From Corynebacterium sp. SCR221107 (GTDB lineage Bacteria > Actinomycetota > Actinomycetes > Mycobacteriales > Mycobacteriaceae): a DNA stretch of 64,000 nucleotides. The position numbers and the translations under genes were made by a program. Numbering within the stretch: position 1 is the stretch's first letter; the number at the start of each line of letters is the position of its first letter. The notes under the pieces were generated by a model. The model was given only the letters and a program-made list of their open reading frames with translations. It did no database searches and had not been told where the DNA came from. The stretch is taken from positions 1,364,001-1,428,000 of the forward strand of contig NZ_CP115670.1 of assembly GCF_027886475.1 (NCBI RefSeq), written 5' to 3'. This document shows positions 9,834 through 18,396 of this stretch, in pieces.

Positions 9834-11879
9834 TCATGTCTCTCTTGAGCGTACGGCGCGCTCCAGCTCGTCGACGAAGGCTTCCAACTGGGGGACCTCC
9901 AGGGTAGACATGACGGTCACCCGGAGGATCGCTTCCCCTCGGGCGACAGTGGGATAGCGAATGGCAGGTACATGAAACCCTGCCGTGTGAAGCCGCTGCG
10001 CTACGTGCAGTGCATGGTTCTCGTCGCCAATGTGGATAGGGACGATGGGGGTGAGGAATCCGCCGTCGGGGGCGGGGAATCCCGCCGCGCTCAGGAGATG
10101 TCCCACCGTTGCGATGTTGTGATGCAGGCGCGCCACCCGCTGCGGCTGAGCGTCAATCAGGCCCAGGGCGCAAGAGACCGCTGCGCAATTGGCAGCCGAG
10201 GTGACGGTGGAAAAGATGTAGGAGCGGGCGTGATTGCGCAGGTAGGTGGCGAGCTCGCCGTTGGTGCACACCGCGGCACCTTCGGCGCCTAAGGCCTTAC
10301 TTGCGGTGGCTACGAGGATATCCGCCTGTACGCCGAAATGCTCCTGGGTTCCGTGACCGTGTTCGCCCATGGTTCCCGTACCGTGGGCATCATCGATGTA
10401 GAGCCACGCACCGAAGGCGTCGGCAAGCTCACGCAACCGCGTAAGCGGTGCGAGCGTGCCGTCCATGGAGAAGACGCCGTCGCTTAAGATCAGTTTGTGC
10501 GCGGCGCTGGATTTCTCCAGCGCGCGACGGAGGGCAGCTACGTCGCGGTGCGGGTACACGGTGGTGGCCAGGCGCCCAATCCGACAGCCGTCGATGAGGC
10601 TTGCATGATTAAGTTGGTCCGAAAACACTTCGATGTCCCCGCCGGTGAGCCTGCCCAGTGCCTGGAGGGCGGAGAGGTTCGCCTGGTATCCGGTGGCGAA
10701 GAAGACAGCATCTTCCATTGCACAAAAGGCGGCGAAGTCCCGTTCCACCTGCGTGTGCCACACCGTAGTGCCCGTGGTCAGGCGGGAGCCTCCAGAGCCG
10801 GTGCCGAAACGGGTAAGCGCCTTCTGGGCGGCCTTGATCATTGTCGGATCGTGGGCAAGGCCAAGGTAATTGGAGGAACTCAACAGGACACGGGATTCTG
10901 CGTCGATGGTGGAGACGGGCAGCTGGGCGGTGGAAAATACCTTCTGAGTGCGTTCCAATCCCGCCGCCCGCCAGTCGGCGTTGCGCTGTCGCGCCAGCGA
11001 GTCGAGTGACACCATTGGTGCATTTTTCGCGGGGCTTTCACCCGGGGGCGTCAAACAGGCATCGTCGGCAACAAGCACGGGCTGATTCTCGAGGTAGTCG
11101 ATGAGCTCGCCCAGCATGGCGTCGGGTTGGGGGCCGCAATCGCACAGGAATACCCTGGTCCCCTGGGGAGAGCCTGCCTCCTTGATGGCGGGGATACGGT
11201 AGTAGACACCACCGGTTGCGAGGTATCCAGTGGTGTAGTCGGGATCGTCGCTGATACAGATCTCGGCGAGGATGGCTGGGTGATGGGCCACCTTGCTGGC
11301 CAGTACCATTGCCTCGTGAAGATGGTGCTTGCCCGTGGCACCGGGTAGCGCGCCGCCGAGCCTGCCTGCAGCATCGAGGTTGGATACCCGTACCCCACGC
11401 TCTGGATCGGGGTCGATACGAGTGCCCGAGGAAACATCGAGCAGGATCGCGCCGCGAAGGTCGCGAACGCTACGTGCCAGAGTGCAGGCGCGGCTGATGA
11501 CCGGCTCCGGAATTTCCTCACGGCGCAATCGCTTCACGATGAATGACCATGCCTCGTTGGTGCACGTGGCAGGTACTTCTTCGATCGAAAGCGCGGGAAT
11601 GTAGATGACCTGCTCGGCATTGACCCGAGTAATGGTCAACCTGATTTCATCGGGACCTGGCTGGTGGGATGCGCCTTCGGCCGGTGTGAGTTGGGTCTTG
11701 GGGTGATGCAGTGCCCGGTTTGTGAGCTGCTTTGCCATGTCCGGAAGCTCGGCAGGTGAAAGAATTCTTTCAGCCCCAGAGACGTGGCGCTGCTGGCTAG
11801 TTGCGCGCATTTTGATGGAGTAGAGCTGATCCTGCGCGGTCGAAGCGGCAGCGGGGGAGGCAGGCGGGAGATCTCTCAT
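9834..11879 (-). CDS. bioWF: Fused pimeloyl-CoA synthetase / 8-amino-7-oxononanoate synthase (BioW-BioF)
   Basis: One reading frame of about 680 residues carries two biotin enzymes. The first third is BioW-like (6-carboxyhexanoate-CoA ligase), with LYSIKMRATSQQRHVSGAER near the N-terminus. From about residue 305 it becomes BioF, a PLP enzyme that condenses pimeloyl-CoA with alanine: SSSNYLGLAHDP, FFATGYQANLSAL, DDAHGTGTMGEHG and the PLP-lysine region VATASKALGAEG. BioW (about 250) plus BioF (about 385) explains the length. I chose the fifth in-frame codon, ATG at 11879, because GGGAG lies four bases upstream; a start 12 bases earlier (11891) is possible. No other bio genes are in the window. 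Confidence 0.88.
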   Translation of the reverse strand: MRDLPPASPAAASTAQDQLYSIKMRATSQQRHVSGAERILSPAELPDMAKQLTNRALHHPKTQLTPAEGASHQPGPDEIRLTITRVNAEQVIYIPALSIEEVPATCTNEAWSFIVKRLRREEIPEPVISRACTLARSVRDLRGAILLDVSSGTRIDPDPERGVRVSNLDAAGRLGGALPGATGKHHLHEAMVLASKVAHHPAILAEICISDDPDYTTGYLATGGVYYRIPAIKEAGSPQGTRVFLCDCGPQPDAMLGELIDYLENQPVLVADDACLTPPGESPAKNAPMVSLDSLARQRNADWRAAGLERTQKVFSTAQLPVSTIDAESRVLLSSSNYLGLAHDPTMIKAAQKALTRFGTGSGGSRLTTGTTVWHTQVERDFAAFCAMEDAVFFATGYQANLSALQALGRLTGGDIEVFSDQLNHASLIDGCRIGRLATTVYPHRDVAALRRALEKSSAAHKLILSDGVFSMDGTLAPLTRLRELADAFGAWLYIDDAHGTGTMGEHGHGTQEHFGVQADILVATASKALGAEGAAVCTNGELATYLRNHARSYIFSTVTSAANCAAVSCALGLIDAQPQRVARLHHNIATVGHLLSAAGFPAPDGGFLTPIVPIHIGDENHALHVAQRLHTAGFHVPAIRYPTVARGEAILRVTVMSTLEVPQLEAFVDELERAVRSRET

Positions 11880-12317
11880 GTTCTCCCACATTAACCAATA
11901 CGAGGCGAAAAACGGCTATAAACAGGCTATACTGCGTTCAATTTTAGGAACTTGGCCGCACGATGGACCGGAGCCGGCTGGTCGGGGGTGGCAGCACAGC
12001 AACAACTCTCCGTGTGGTATCACGCGATCACTAAAAACGGTATGACTCCCATCGATCGCGATGTGCAGCGTATCGGCCGCTTTCTTTCGCGCACGGGCGG
12101 TCGCCTTCCCCGTGGGGAAGCCCACTTATTCTTTGGCTCGCACGACCTATCTATCTGGGGTCTGTGAAGGAGGACCGGTGTGGTGGCCTAGCTCGCTCCG
12201 GGAGGAATGTGCGATGAGTGTGGGTGTACGACTTGTCCTCGGTTTGTCCTACCGGTCGTGGGGGAACGTGATAGGCTGGAGAAAAATGTTCACACTGTGA
12301 GAAAGGAATTCCATACC
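11880..12317. other. Intergenic region bioWF - leuB
   Basis: This 438-base gap lies between divergent bioWF and leuB. Near bioWF is GTTC-N8-GAAC (about 11936-11951), a weak dyad. Near leuB lies the TTCACAC/GTGAGAA dyad listed separately. Short open frames in between lack a ribosome binding site and coding character. Confidence 0.5.
12289..12303. promoter_or_regulatory. 15-base dyad before leuB
   Basis: TTCACACTGTGAGAA fits TTCnCACnGTGnGAA, symmetric at every fixed position. It includes TGTGAGA, shared with the ltbR-leuC gap (47265-47271) and, inverted, with the ilvN-ilvC gap (1467-1473). TAGGCT at about 12271-12276 could be the -10, which would put the dyad at the transcript start. I infer a site for the IclR-type repressor LtbR encoded at 46516-47241. 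Confidence 0.45.
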
Positions 12318-13337
12318 GTGAAACTGGCTGTTATTGGTGGAGATGGAATTGGCCCTGAAGTCACCGCTGAGGCCATCAAGGTCCTCAAGGCTGTCCGCGA
12401 TGACATTGAGACCACCGAATATGACCTCGGCGCCCGTCGCTACCTGAAAAACGGCGAGTTGCTTACCGACGCGGACCTGGCGTCCTTGCGCGAGCACGAT
12501 GCCATCCTGCTCGGCGCTATCGGTGCCCCAGGTTCCGTCCCGCCGGGTGTGCTGGAACGCGGCCTGCTGCTGAAGATGCGTTTTGCTCTCGATCATCATG
12601 TCAACCTGCGCCCCTCCAAGCTGTATCCGACCTCGAAGTCTCCGCTGGCGAACCCCGGCGAGATCGACTTCGTTGTCGTGCGCGAGGGTACCGAGGGTCT
12701 GTACTGCGGCGTCGGTGGCGCGCTGCGCGAGGGAACCGAGCATGAGGTCGCCTCTGAGACCTCTCAAAACACCCGCTACGGTGTGGAGCGCGTGGTGCGT
12801 GACGCCTTCGAGCGTGCAATGACCCGCCGCAAGCACGTCACCCTCGTACACAAGACCAACGTGTTGGTCTACGCCGGTGGCCTGTGGCAGCGTACCGTCG
12901 ATGAGGTTGCCAAGGAATACCCTGAGGTCACCGTTGATTACAACCACATCGACGCCGCCACCATCTACATGGTGACCGACCCTTCCCGATATGACGTCAT
13001 CGTCACCGACAACCTGTTCGGCGACATCCTCACCGACCTGGCGGGAGCTATCACCGGCGGTATCGGCTTGGCCGCCTCCGGCAACATTGACGCCACCCGC
13101 ACCAACCCCTCCATGTTTGAGCCGGTTCACGGCTCCGCACCGGATATCGCCGGCAAGGGGATCGCGGATCCCACCGCTGCCATTCTCTCGGCGGCAATGA
13201 TGCTGCGCCACCTCGGCGACGAGGAAAACGCTGCCCGCATCGAGGCCGCCGTTGCCGATGACGTAGCCACCCGCGGCACCAACCCGATCGCGACCGTCGA
13301 GGTTGGCGATCGCATCGCCGCAGCTCTGAGCGCCTAA
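12318..13337 (+). CDS. leuB: 3-isopropylmalate dehydrogenase
   Basis: LeuB oxidatively decarboxylates 3-isopropylmalate in leucine synthesis. The GTG at 12318, preceded by GAAAGGAA, gives 339 residues starting [14 protein letters not shown], the usual family beginning. The substrate and Mg sites are visible in [25 protein letters not shown] and [13 protein letters not shown], and the NAD-binding loop in [15 protein letters not shown]. leuC and leuD lie 35 kb away, so leuB is a single-gene unit with its own dyad upstream and terminator downstream. Confidence 0.96.
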   Translation: MKLAVIGGDGIGPEVTAEAIKVLKAVRDDIETTEYDLGARRYLKNGELLTDADLASLREHDAILLGAIGAPGSVPPGVLERGLLLKMRFALDHHVNLRPSKLYPTSKSPLANPGEIDFVVVREGTEGLYCGVGGALREGTEHEVASETSQNTRYGVERVVRDAFERAMTRRKHVTLVHKTNVLVYAGGLWQRTVDEVAKEYPEVTVDYNHIDAATIYMVTDPSRYDVIVTDNLFGDILTDLAGAITGGIGLAASGNIDATRTNPSMFEPVHGSAPDIAGKGIADPTAAILSAAMMLRHLGDEENAARIEAAVADDVATRGTNPIATVEVGDRIAAALSA

Positions 13338-13359
13338 CCGGCACGAGCTTCGCTACCCA

Positions 13360-13418
13360 AACACTCCACCACGATCTTCACGTTTACTATGCGGAAAAGA
13401 CGCGGTGGGGTGTTTTTT
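13360..13418 (+). terminator. Terminator after leuB
   Basis: AACACTCCACCACG pairs imperfectly with CGCGGTGGGGTGTT across a 30-base loop and is followed by a T run. Confidence 0.7.
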
Positions 13419-13956
13419 AAGTTGTGTGGCTCCGCTTTGGTGCTCGCGGGCGGAGGGGCTATGCATCACTAAAACCCCAAAGTGAAACCGACAACAAAAG
13501 AATGGCGCAAGGTTTCGTCTGTGAGGCGTGGTCAGGAAAAGCAAGTACAGCGCGTGTGGCTCCATGCAACCGGGTACGGGATTGCATCACGCGACGGGGA
13601 GGACACCTTGTGTGAAGGCGAAGCTGTCAGTGTCGGAAAGCGAAAGCGTGAACCATGCTTGCGAGCCAGCCCCGCGGTGTAGGCCCCCGCTTGTCAGTAA
13701 TAAGCCAGGGGCTCGGGGGGCTTGCCCGACGCGATTGCGGCACTTAGCTCCCGTCGCCCTCGAGTGTGGTACCCGGCCTATTGTTCCCACGGGTGCGATA
13801 CCGTGCCCATCGTTTTCCCACTGGTCGGACGCTAGGGTGGGCCAGCGCTACACAAGGATGCCGTGGGGGAGCGCCAAGGGGGTGAGTTGGGTGATAAAAC
13901 CATTCTTATGTGACAAAAAGCATGCCCCGATTGGGGTTGATTGCTAGGCTTCGCTT
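13419..13956. other. 538-base gap with RNA-like stems, no gene called
   Basis: No open frame here has a ribosome binding site or family-like sequence. A compound stem is visible at about 13549-13592: CGCGTG, a bulge, then ATGCAA, a 12-base loop, TTGCAT and CACGCG. Further on, C-rich and G-rich tracts (GCCCCGCGG, GGCCCCCGC, AGGGGCTCGGGGGGCT, about 13668-13722) can pair. A non-coding RNA or long leader is possible; I recognise no named riboswitch. The last bases hold TAGGCT (13945-13950), the probable -10 of the next gene. Confidence 0.35.
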
Positions 13957-15819
13957 ATGTCCGTCGAGCTTGAAGAAGTCCAGGGTTTCCTTTCCCAACA
14001 CGCGCCGTTTTCAACGCTGCCCGTAGAAGATCTCGCAGCGTTGCCAGCTACCATGACCATGCGTTATGTGCGCCGCGGGGAAATCATCCTCGACGTGGGG
14101 CAGCCCAACGATTTCTGCTTCATGATCCGCAGTGGCGCTGTCGATGTCAGCGACGAAAATGACGTGCTCCTAGACCGCCGCGAGGCAGGGCGCTGTTGTG
14201 GATACTCCACCATCATGGGGGACAACTCTTCCCGTTATCGCATGCAAGCGGTCGAAGACAGCCTCCTCATGCTTATCCCGCGCGAACCCTTCCTCGCCCT
14301 GTGTGACAAGCACCCCGACCTCGCCCGCTTCTTTTCCTCGCAATCCAAACGCATGCGCGCCGCCGCTGAGGCCCTGCGCACCGAATCCTCCGATATCTTG
14401 CGCATGAAGCTCGTCGACTTCATGATCACCGCTCCCGTGACCGTGCCAGCCGATTCCACCATCCAAGATGCGGCAGCGTTTATGCAGAAAAACAACGTAT
14501 CGTCGCTGCTTATCATGGATGAGTCGAGTCCACGCAAGGTCAAAGGAATCGTTACCGACCGGGATCTGCGCGCCAAAGTCGTTGCCATCGCCCGTGATGT
14601 CAGCGAACCCATCCATGCGATCATGACTGCTGACCCGCGCACCTTGCCCTCGGACGCGCAGGCATTCGAGGCGATGATGCTCATGACCGAGCTGGGGATT
14701 CACCACCTGCCCGTCGTCGACGCCGAGGAACTGGTGGGAATCGTATCTACCCCCGACATCATGCGCCTGCTGCGCAACGATCCCATCTATGTCACCGCAG
14801 ACCTAGGACGGGCGACCACGAACGAAGAGATGGCCAAGACCTATGCTTCCGTCAGCGATGTCGCCGCCCGCTTCATCGATCGCGGCGCCTCGGCCGAGGA
14901 CGTGGCGGCCTTAGTTACCGTCTCGGCTGATTCTATGGCCCGGCGCCTTTTGACGCTCGGCGAACAAAAGCTGGGACCGGCACCTGTGGAATACGCCTTT
15001 GTGGTGCTTGGATCCCAGGGGCGCAGGGAAATGGGTCTGGCCTCCGACCAGGACAACGCACTCGTGCTGTCTAATGATTATGACGAAGCCGCCCACGGCG
15101 CCTACTTTGCTGAGTTGTCCGAGTTCGTCTGCCGCGGGCTTGATGTCGCGGGCCAAGTACTGTGCCCGGGGGAAATGATGGCCATGAACCCCCAGTGGCG
15201 GATGACCCAAGATCAGTGGTTGTCCACCTTTCGTACCTGGGTGCAAGCACCCGAACCGGATGCCTTGCTGCACGCCCAGACCTTTTTCGACATGCGCGGG
15301 ATCCATGGCGCGACGCATTTGGCCAGCGCCATGCACGTCGCGGCGATCGACTCCGCCAAGGATGCCGGGCGGATGCATGCCCATCTTGCCACGCTCGCTG
15401 CGCGCCGGGAGCCACCGTTGGGCTTTTTCCGGGGATTCGTGCTCGACCGTTCGGGTGAATATGCCAACACCCTCGACATCAAGAAGGGCGGCACCGCCGC
15501 GATCGTGCAGATGGCCAGGCTGTACGCGCTCAGCTCGGGGATTACCGCGGTGGGTACCCGACAGCGGCTCATCGAAGCCCCGGCCGGTGGCAAGGTCTCC
15601 GCGAAAGGCGCCCAAGATCTGCTCGATGCCTTCGACTTCCTAAACTCGGTTGCGCTTCGGCAGCAGGCAGTGGCTATCCATAAGAAGGAAAAGCCCACGT
15701 ACCACATCGATCCCAATGCTTTGGGCAAGCTCGACCGGGAGCATCTTCGGGATGCCTTCCAGATCATCAAGAGCATGCAAAACGCCTTGGCCACCAAATA
15801 CCCAATCAGGAATATCTAA
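13957..15819 (+). CDS. Cyclic-nucleotide-binding / CBS / DUF294 putative nucleotidyltransferase
   Basis: The 620-residue protein has an N-terminal cNMP-binding-like beta barrel (about 15-130), a CBS pair (about 155-275: VKGIVTDRDLRAKV and LVGIVSTPDIMRLL), a DUF294 GlnD-like nucleotidyltransferase domain (about 345-460: VVLGSQGRREMGLASDQDNALV) and a DUF294 C-terminal helical domain. The family is thought to sense nucleotides and regulate a partner, but its substrate is unknown. Its TAA overlaps the ATG of the epsilon-like exonuclease (TAATG), so the two are translationally coupled. The start lies six bases after TAGGCT, a leaderless layout. Confidence 0.9.
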   Translation: MSVELEEVQGFLSQHAPFSTLPVEDLAALPATMTMRYVRRGEIILDVGQPNDFCFMIRSGAVDVSDENDVLLDRREAGRCCGYSTIMGDNSSRYRMQAVEDSLLMLIPREPFLALCDKHPDLARFFSSQSKRMRAAAEALRTESSDILRMKLVDFMITAPVTVPADSTIQDAAAFMQKNNVSSLLIMDESSPRKVKGIVTDRDLRAKVVAIARDVSEPIHAIMTADPRTLPSDAQAFEAMMLMTELGIHHLPVVDAEELVGIVSTPDIMRLLRNDPIYVTADLGRATTNEEMAKTYASVSDVAARFIDRGASAEDVAALVTVSADSMARRLLTLGEQKLGPAPVEYAFVVLGSQGRREMGLASDQDNALVLSNDYDEAAHGAYFAELSEFVCRGLDVAGQVLCPGEMMAMNPQWRMTQDQWLSTFRTWVQAPEPDALLHAQTFFDMRGIHGATHLASAMHVAAIDSAKDAGRMHAHLATLAARREPPLGFFRGFVLDRSGEYANTLDIKKGGTAAIVQMARLYALSSGITAVGTRQRLIEAPAGGKVSAKGAQDLLDAFDFLNSVALRQQAVAIHKKEKPTYHIDPNALGKLDREHLRDAFQIIKSMQNALATKYPIRNI

Positions 15820-16472
15820 TGTTCAAGGCATTATTTGGTGGCGGTGGCAAGAAAGGCCACGGGGCTTTGGCGCACTTTCAGAAGGTGGCCCAACCCACCA
15901 AAAACACCGCCCTTGCGGAACTTCCGCTTCTGGCCGTTGACATGGAAACCACAGGGCTCAAGGCGGATAGGGACCGGATCCTTTCCATCGGTTGGGTGCC
16001 GGTCAATGGTGTCGAAATCGACCTGTCTGGCGCGGGCTATGTGGTGGTGCGCCACGAGGGTGTTGAGGTAGGTGACTCCGCCACGATTCACCGACTCACC
16101 GACGATGAGGTCTCTTTGGGCATCCCGGAAAAAGAGGCCATCACTATAGTCCTTGAGGCCTTAGCGGGACGGGTCCTTCTCGCACACTTTGCCGCCTTAG
16201 AGAATAACTTCCTCGACGCGGCGTGCCGCCGGCATTTCGGGGGCGGGTTCAAGGCACCGGTTGTAGATACCTTTTCCATCGAGCGGCGCCACATGGAACG
16301 CATGGGCACCTACCCGCGCGGCGAGGACCTGCGCTTAGCGCGGGTGCGCACGCGTTATGGATTGCCAAGGTACGGCAATCACAATGCGCTAAGCGATGCG
16401 CTCGCGTGCGCTGAGCTGTATTTGGCGCAGCGCGCCCATACGAAAGGCGACACCCTTAAAGCATTTCAATGA
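15819..16472 (+). CDS. DEDDh 3'-5' exonuclease, DNA polymerase III epsilon-like
   Basis: This 217-residue protein has the exonuclease fold of DnaQ-type proofreaders. Motif I is VDMETTGL (Asp and Glu ligands), followed by motif II in LLAHFAALENNFLDAACRR, and motif III has the His and Asp of NHNALSDALACAELY, the DEDDh signature. It lacks the C-terminal polymerase-binding tail of true epsilon subunits, so it is probably a stand-alone nuclease. It overlaps the end of the DUF294 gene by one base; in bacteria DUF294 and epsilon-like exonucleases recur as neighbours, which suggests a shared but unproven role. Confidence 0.9.
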   Translation: MFKALFGGGGKKGHGALAHFQKVAQPTKNTALAELPLLAVDMETTGLKADRDRILSIGWVPVNGVEIDLSGAGYVVVRHEGVEVGDSATIHRLTDDEVSLGIPEKEAITIVLEALAGRVLLAHFAALENNFLDAACRRHFGGGFKAPVVDTFSIERRHMERMGTYPRGEDLRLARVRTRYGLPRYGNHNALSDALACAELYLAQRAHTKGDTLKAFQ

Positions 16473-16617
16473 AAGCGACCTGCACGCGGCGGGAGTGAGC
16501 ACTCGTGAGGGCACGAAACGCGCAAAAAGGGGTACCCTTCATCATTTTTGTTAATGAATCGCAGGTTTTTTGTGAAGAGTTATCTCGAGATTTTTCGGGC
16601 ATAGTAGTATGGCCGTT

Positions 16618-17415
16618 ATGCGTTTTGGACGAATTGCTACCCCTGAGGGAATGTGCTTCTGCACCGTGGATGGTGCTGAGGGGGAGGAGATCTGCCGCGA
16701 GATCTCTGGAACCCCATTTACCACGCCGGAATACACCGGCCGCGAGTGGAAGCTTGCCGATGTGCGCGTTCTTGCGCCGATGCTGCCCAGCAAGATTGTG
16801 GCCATCGGGCGCAACTACGCTGACCACGTCAAGGAGGTGTTCCAAAAGTCCGCTGAGCACCTTCCGCCGACGCTGTTTTTGAAGCCGCCGACGGCGGTGG
16901 TGGGCCCAGGCGCTGCCATCAAGATCCCGGAGTTTGCAACCAAGGTGGAATTCGAGGGCGAGCTGGCGCTCGTCATCGGCCAGGCTTGCAAGAATGTCAA
17001 GGCTGAGAACTGGAAAGATGTCGTTCTTGGCTTCACCATCATCAACGATGTCTCTTCACGCGACCTGCAGTTTGCCGATGGCCAGTGGGCGCGCGCCAAG
17101 GGCATTGACACCTTCGCACCGCTGGGCCCATGGATCGTCACCGACCTTGACTCCATTGACACCACCAACCTGCCGATCAAGGCTCACCTGACCCACGATG
17201 GCGTTACTGAGACCAAGCAGGACTCCAACTCGAACCAGATGATCATGAACCTCGGTGAGATCATCGAGTTCATCACCGCCTCCATGACCCTGCTGCCAGG
17301 CGATGTCATCTGCACGGGCTCCCCGGCGGGAACAGCCGCGATGTTCCCTGGTGACTTCATTGAAATTGAAATCCCAGGCGTGGGCAAGCTCGGTAACCCG
17401 GTCGAGCGCGCTTAG
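16618..17415 (+). CDS. odx: FAH-family hydrolase, probable oxaloacetate decarboxylase Odx
   Basis: The fumarylacetoacetase-like beta fold spans nearly all 265 residues. The metal ligands lie in EFEGELALVIG and FTIINDVSSRDLQFADGQW, and the C-terminal strand is IEIEIPGVGKLGNPVE. Size, start (MRFGRIATPEG) and position near gltX fit the C. glutamicum Odx protein, a divalent-metal oxaloacetate decarboxylase, so I infer that activity; related FAH enzymes cleave acylpyruvates. I chose ATG 16618 over 16609 because TAGTAT (16605-16610) fits a -10 seven bases before it and no ribosome binding site exists. It is monocistronic with its own terminator. Confidence 0.8.
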   Translation: MRFGRIATPEGMCFCTVDGAEGEEICREISGTPFTTPEYTGREWKLADVRVLAPMLPSKIVAIGRNYADHVKEVFQKSAEHLPPTLFLKPPTAVVGPGAAIKIPEFATKVEFEGELALVIGQACKNVKAENWKDVVLGFTIINDVSSRDLQFADGQWARAKGIDTFAPLGPWIVTDLDSIDTTNLPIKAHLTHDGVTETKQDSNSNQMIMNLGEIIEFITASMTLLPGDVICTGSPAGTAAMFPGDFIEIEIPGVGKLGNPVERA

Positions 17416-17435
17416 TCAGTAGCCCAGTTCTTTAT

Positions 17436-17475
17436 GCTCTCGGTTTCCTTTTGGGGAACCGGGAGCTTCTTTTTT
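17436..17475 (+). terminator. Rho-independent terminator after odx
   Basis: GCTCTCGGTTTCC pairs with GGGAACCGGGAGC (two mismatches) across a short loop, followed by TTCTTTTTT. Confidence 0.85.
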
Positions 17476-17576
17476 GAGCAGTTTCGGGGGTCTTTGCGCC
17501 GGCGGGATCTCCTCGCTGCGGGTGAGGGGAAACCTCCGGTGAGGTGGGTCTTTTCGCTATTTCCGCAAACTGAAAC

Positions 17577-17595
17577 ATACCCCCTAGGGTATAAA
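17577..17595 (+). promoter_or_regulatory. CsoR-type operator overlapping a -10 box
   Basis: ATACCCCCTAGGGTAT (17577-17592) is the C-tract/G-tract inverted repeat typical of CsoR-family repressors, which sense Cu(I) or, in CstR, persulfide. Its right edge merges with TATAAA (17590-17595), a good -10, so a bound repressor would block the polymerase. It controls the His-rich methyltransferase 40 bases downstream. A similar site is at 37225-37240. Confidence 0.7.
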
Positions 17596-17634
17596 GGTGT
17601 TAGCCGGACTGGAAAACAGGTAGCTTAGGGGGCT

Positions 17635-18333
17635 ATGACATTCGAACATGAACCACAGCGTCATGACGGCCACCACGACCTCCACCGCGATGACCACCAC
17701 GCCGGCGCCCACCATCAGGGCGCGCACGGCATGGCCGCCATGCGTCCCGAAGACGAGGTCTACACCGAGGGTGAGACCCGCTGGTCAGGGGAACCCAATG
17801 GGGCTCTCATTGATCTCATTTCCGAGTTTGACCTCGCCGATAATCCGGGTCGCGTCGTGGATTTTGGCTGCGGTGAGGGCGCGGATGTGATCTGGCTTTC
17901 CCAGCAGGGCTTCGATGCGATCGGCGTGGATTCCTCGGCGATTGCCATCGCGCACGCACGCGCGGTTGCCGCAGAAAAAGGGGCTTCGGCCACGTTTATT
18001 GAGGGGGCGGCACCGGAGGCATTACCCGAACACACCGATGTATTGATTGGCATGTACGCGCCGGTGCATTCCGACGAGGCCAAGCTGGCGCGGTTGTTGG
18101 GTACCGTTGCTTCCGGCGGGTACCTCATCGTGGTCCACCATTACTTGACCGATGACTTCTTTGCGGACGTTACCTGGCGTGATGATTACCTCTTCCCGCA
18201 CGAGTTGGCGCAGCGGCTCGATCCGGACGGGTGGGACATCCTCGTCGATGAGGTGCGTGCGCGTCGGGTGGTTCCGGGGGTCTCTGCCCACCACACCGCC
18301 GATGAGATTGTGGTTGCGCGCAAGAAGAACTAA
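17635..18333 (+). CDS. His-rich class I SAM-dependent methyltransferase
   Basis: This 232-residue protein opens with a His/Asp-rich stretch (residues 4-32, over ten His) that looks like a metal-binding tail. A Rossmann methyltransferase domain follows: motif I VVDFGCGEGADVIWL at about 78-92, the acidic IGVDSSA after it, and a late strand GGYLIVVHHYLTDDF. The domain resembles tellurite-resistance TehB and thiopurine-type methyltransferases. With the CsoR-type operator upstream, a metal- or sulfur-stress role is likely, but the methyl acceptor is unknown. GGGGG precedes the ATG. Confidence 0.8.
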   Translation: MTFEHEPQRHDGHHDLHRDDHHAGAHHQGAHGMAAMRPEDEVYTEGETRWSGEPNGALIDLISEFDLADNPGRVVDFGCGEGADVIWLSQQGFDAIGVDSSAIAIAHARAVAAEKGASATFIEGAAPEALPEHTDVLIGMYAPVHSDEAKLARLLGTVASGGYLIVVHHYLTDDFFADVTWRDDYLFPHELAQRLDPDGWDILVDEVRARRVVPGVSAHHTADEIVVARKKN

Positions 18334-18396
18334 GGCCATGCAGGATGAAGTTCTGGGAGACTTCCCCGAAGTGTCGTGCCGTTTTCACTGATGGTG

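Noticed and set aside
13528..13947. 139-codon frame in the gap before the DUF294 gene
   Set aside because: Composition is not protein-like (scattered Cys/Pro/Arg) and there is no ribosome binding site; the region looks more like RNA stems.
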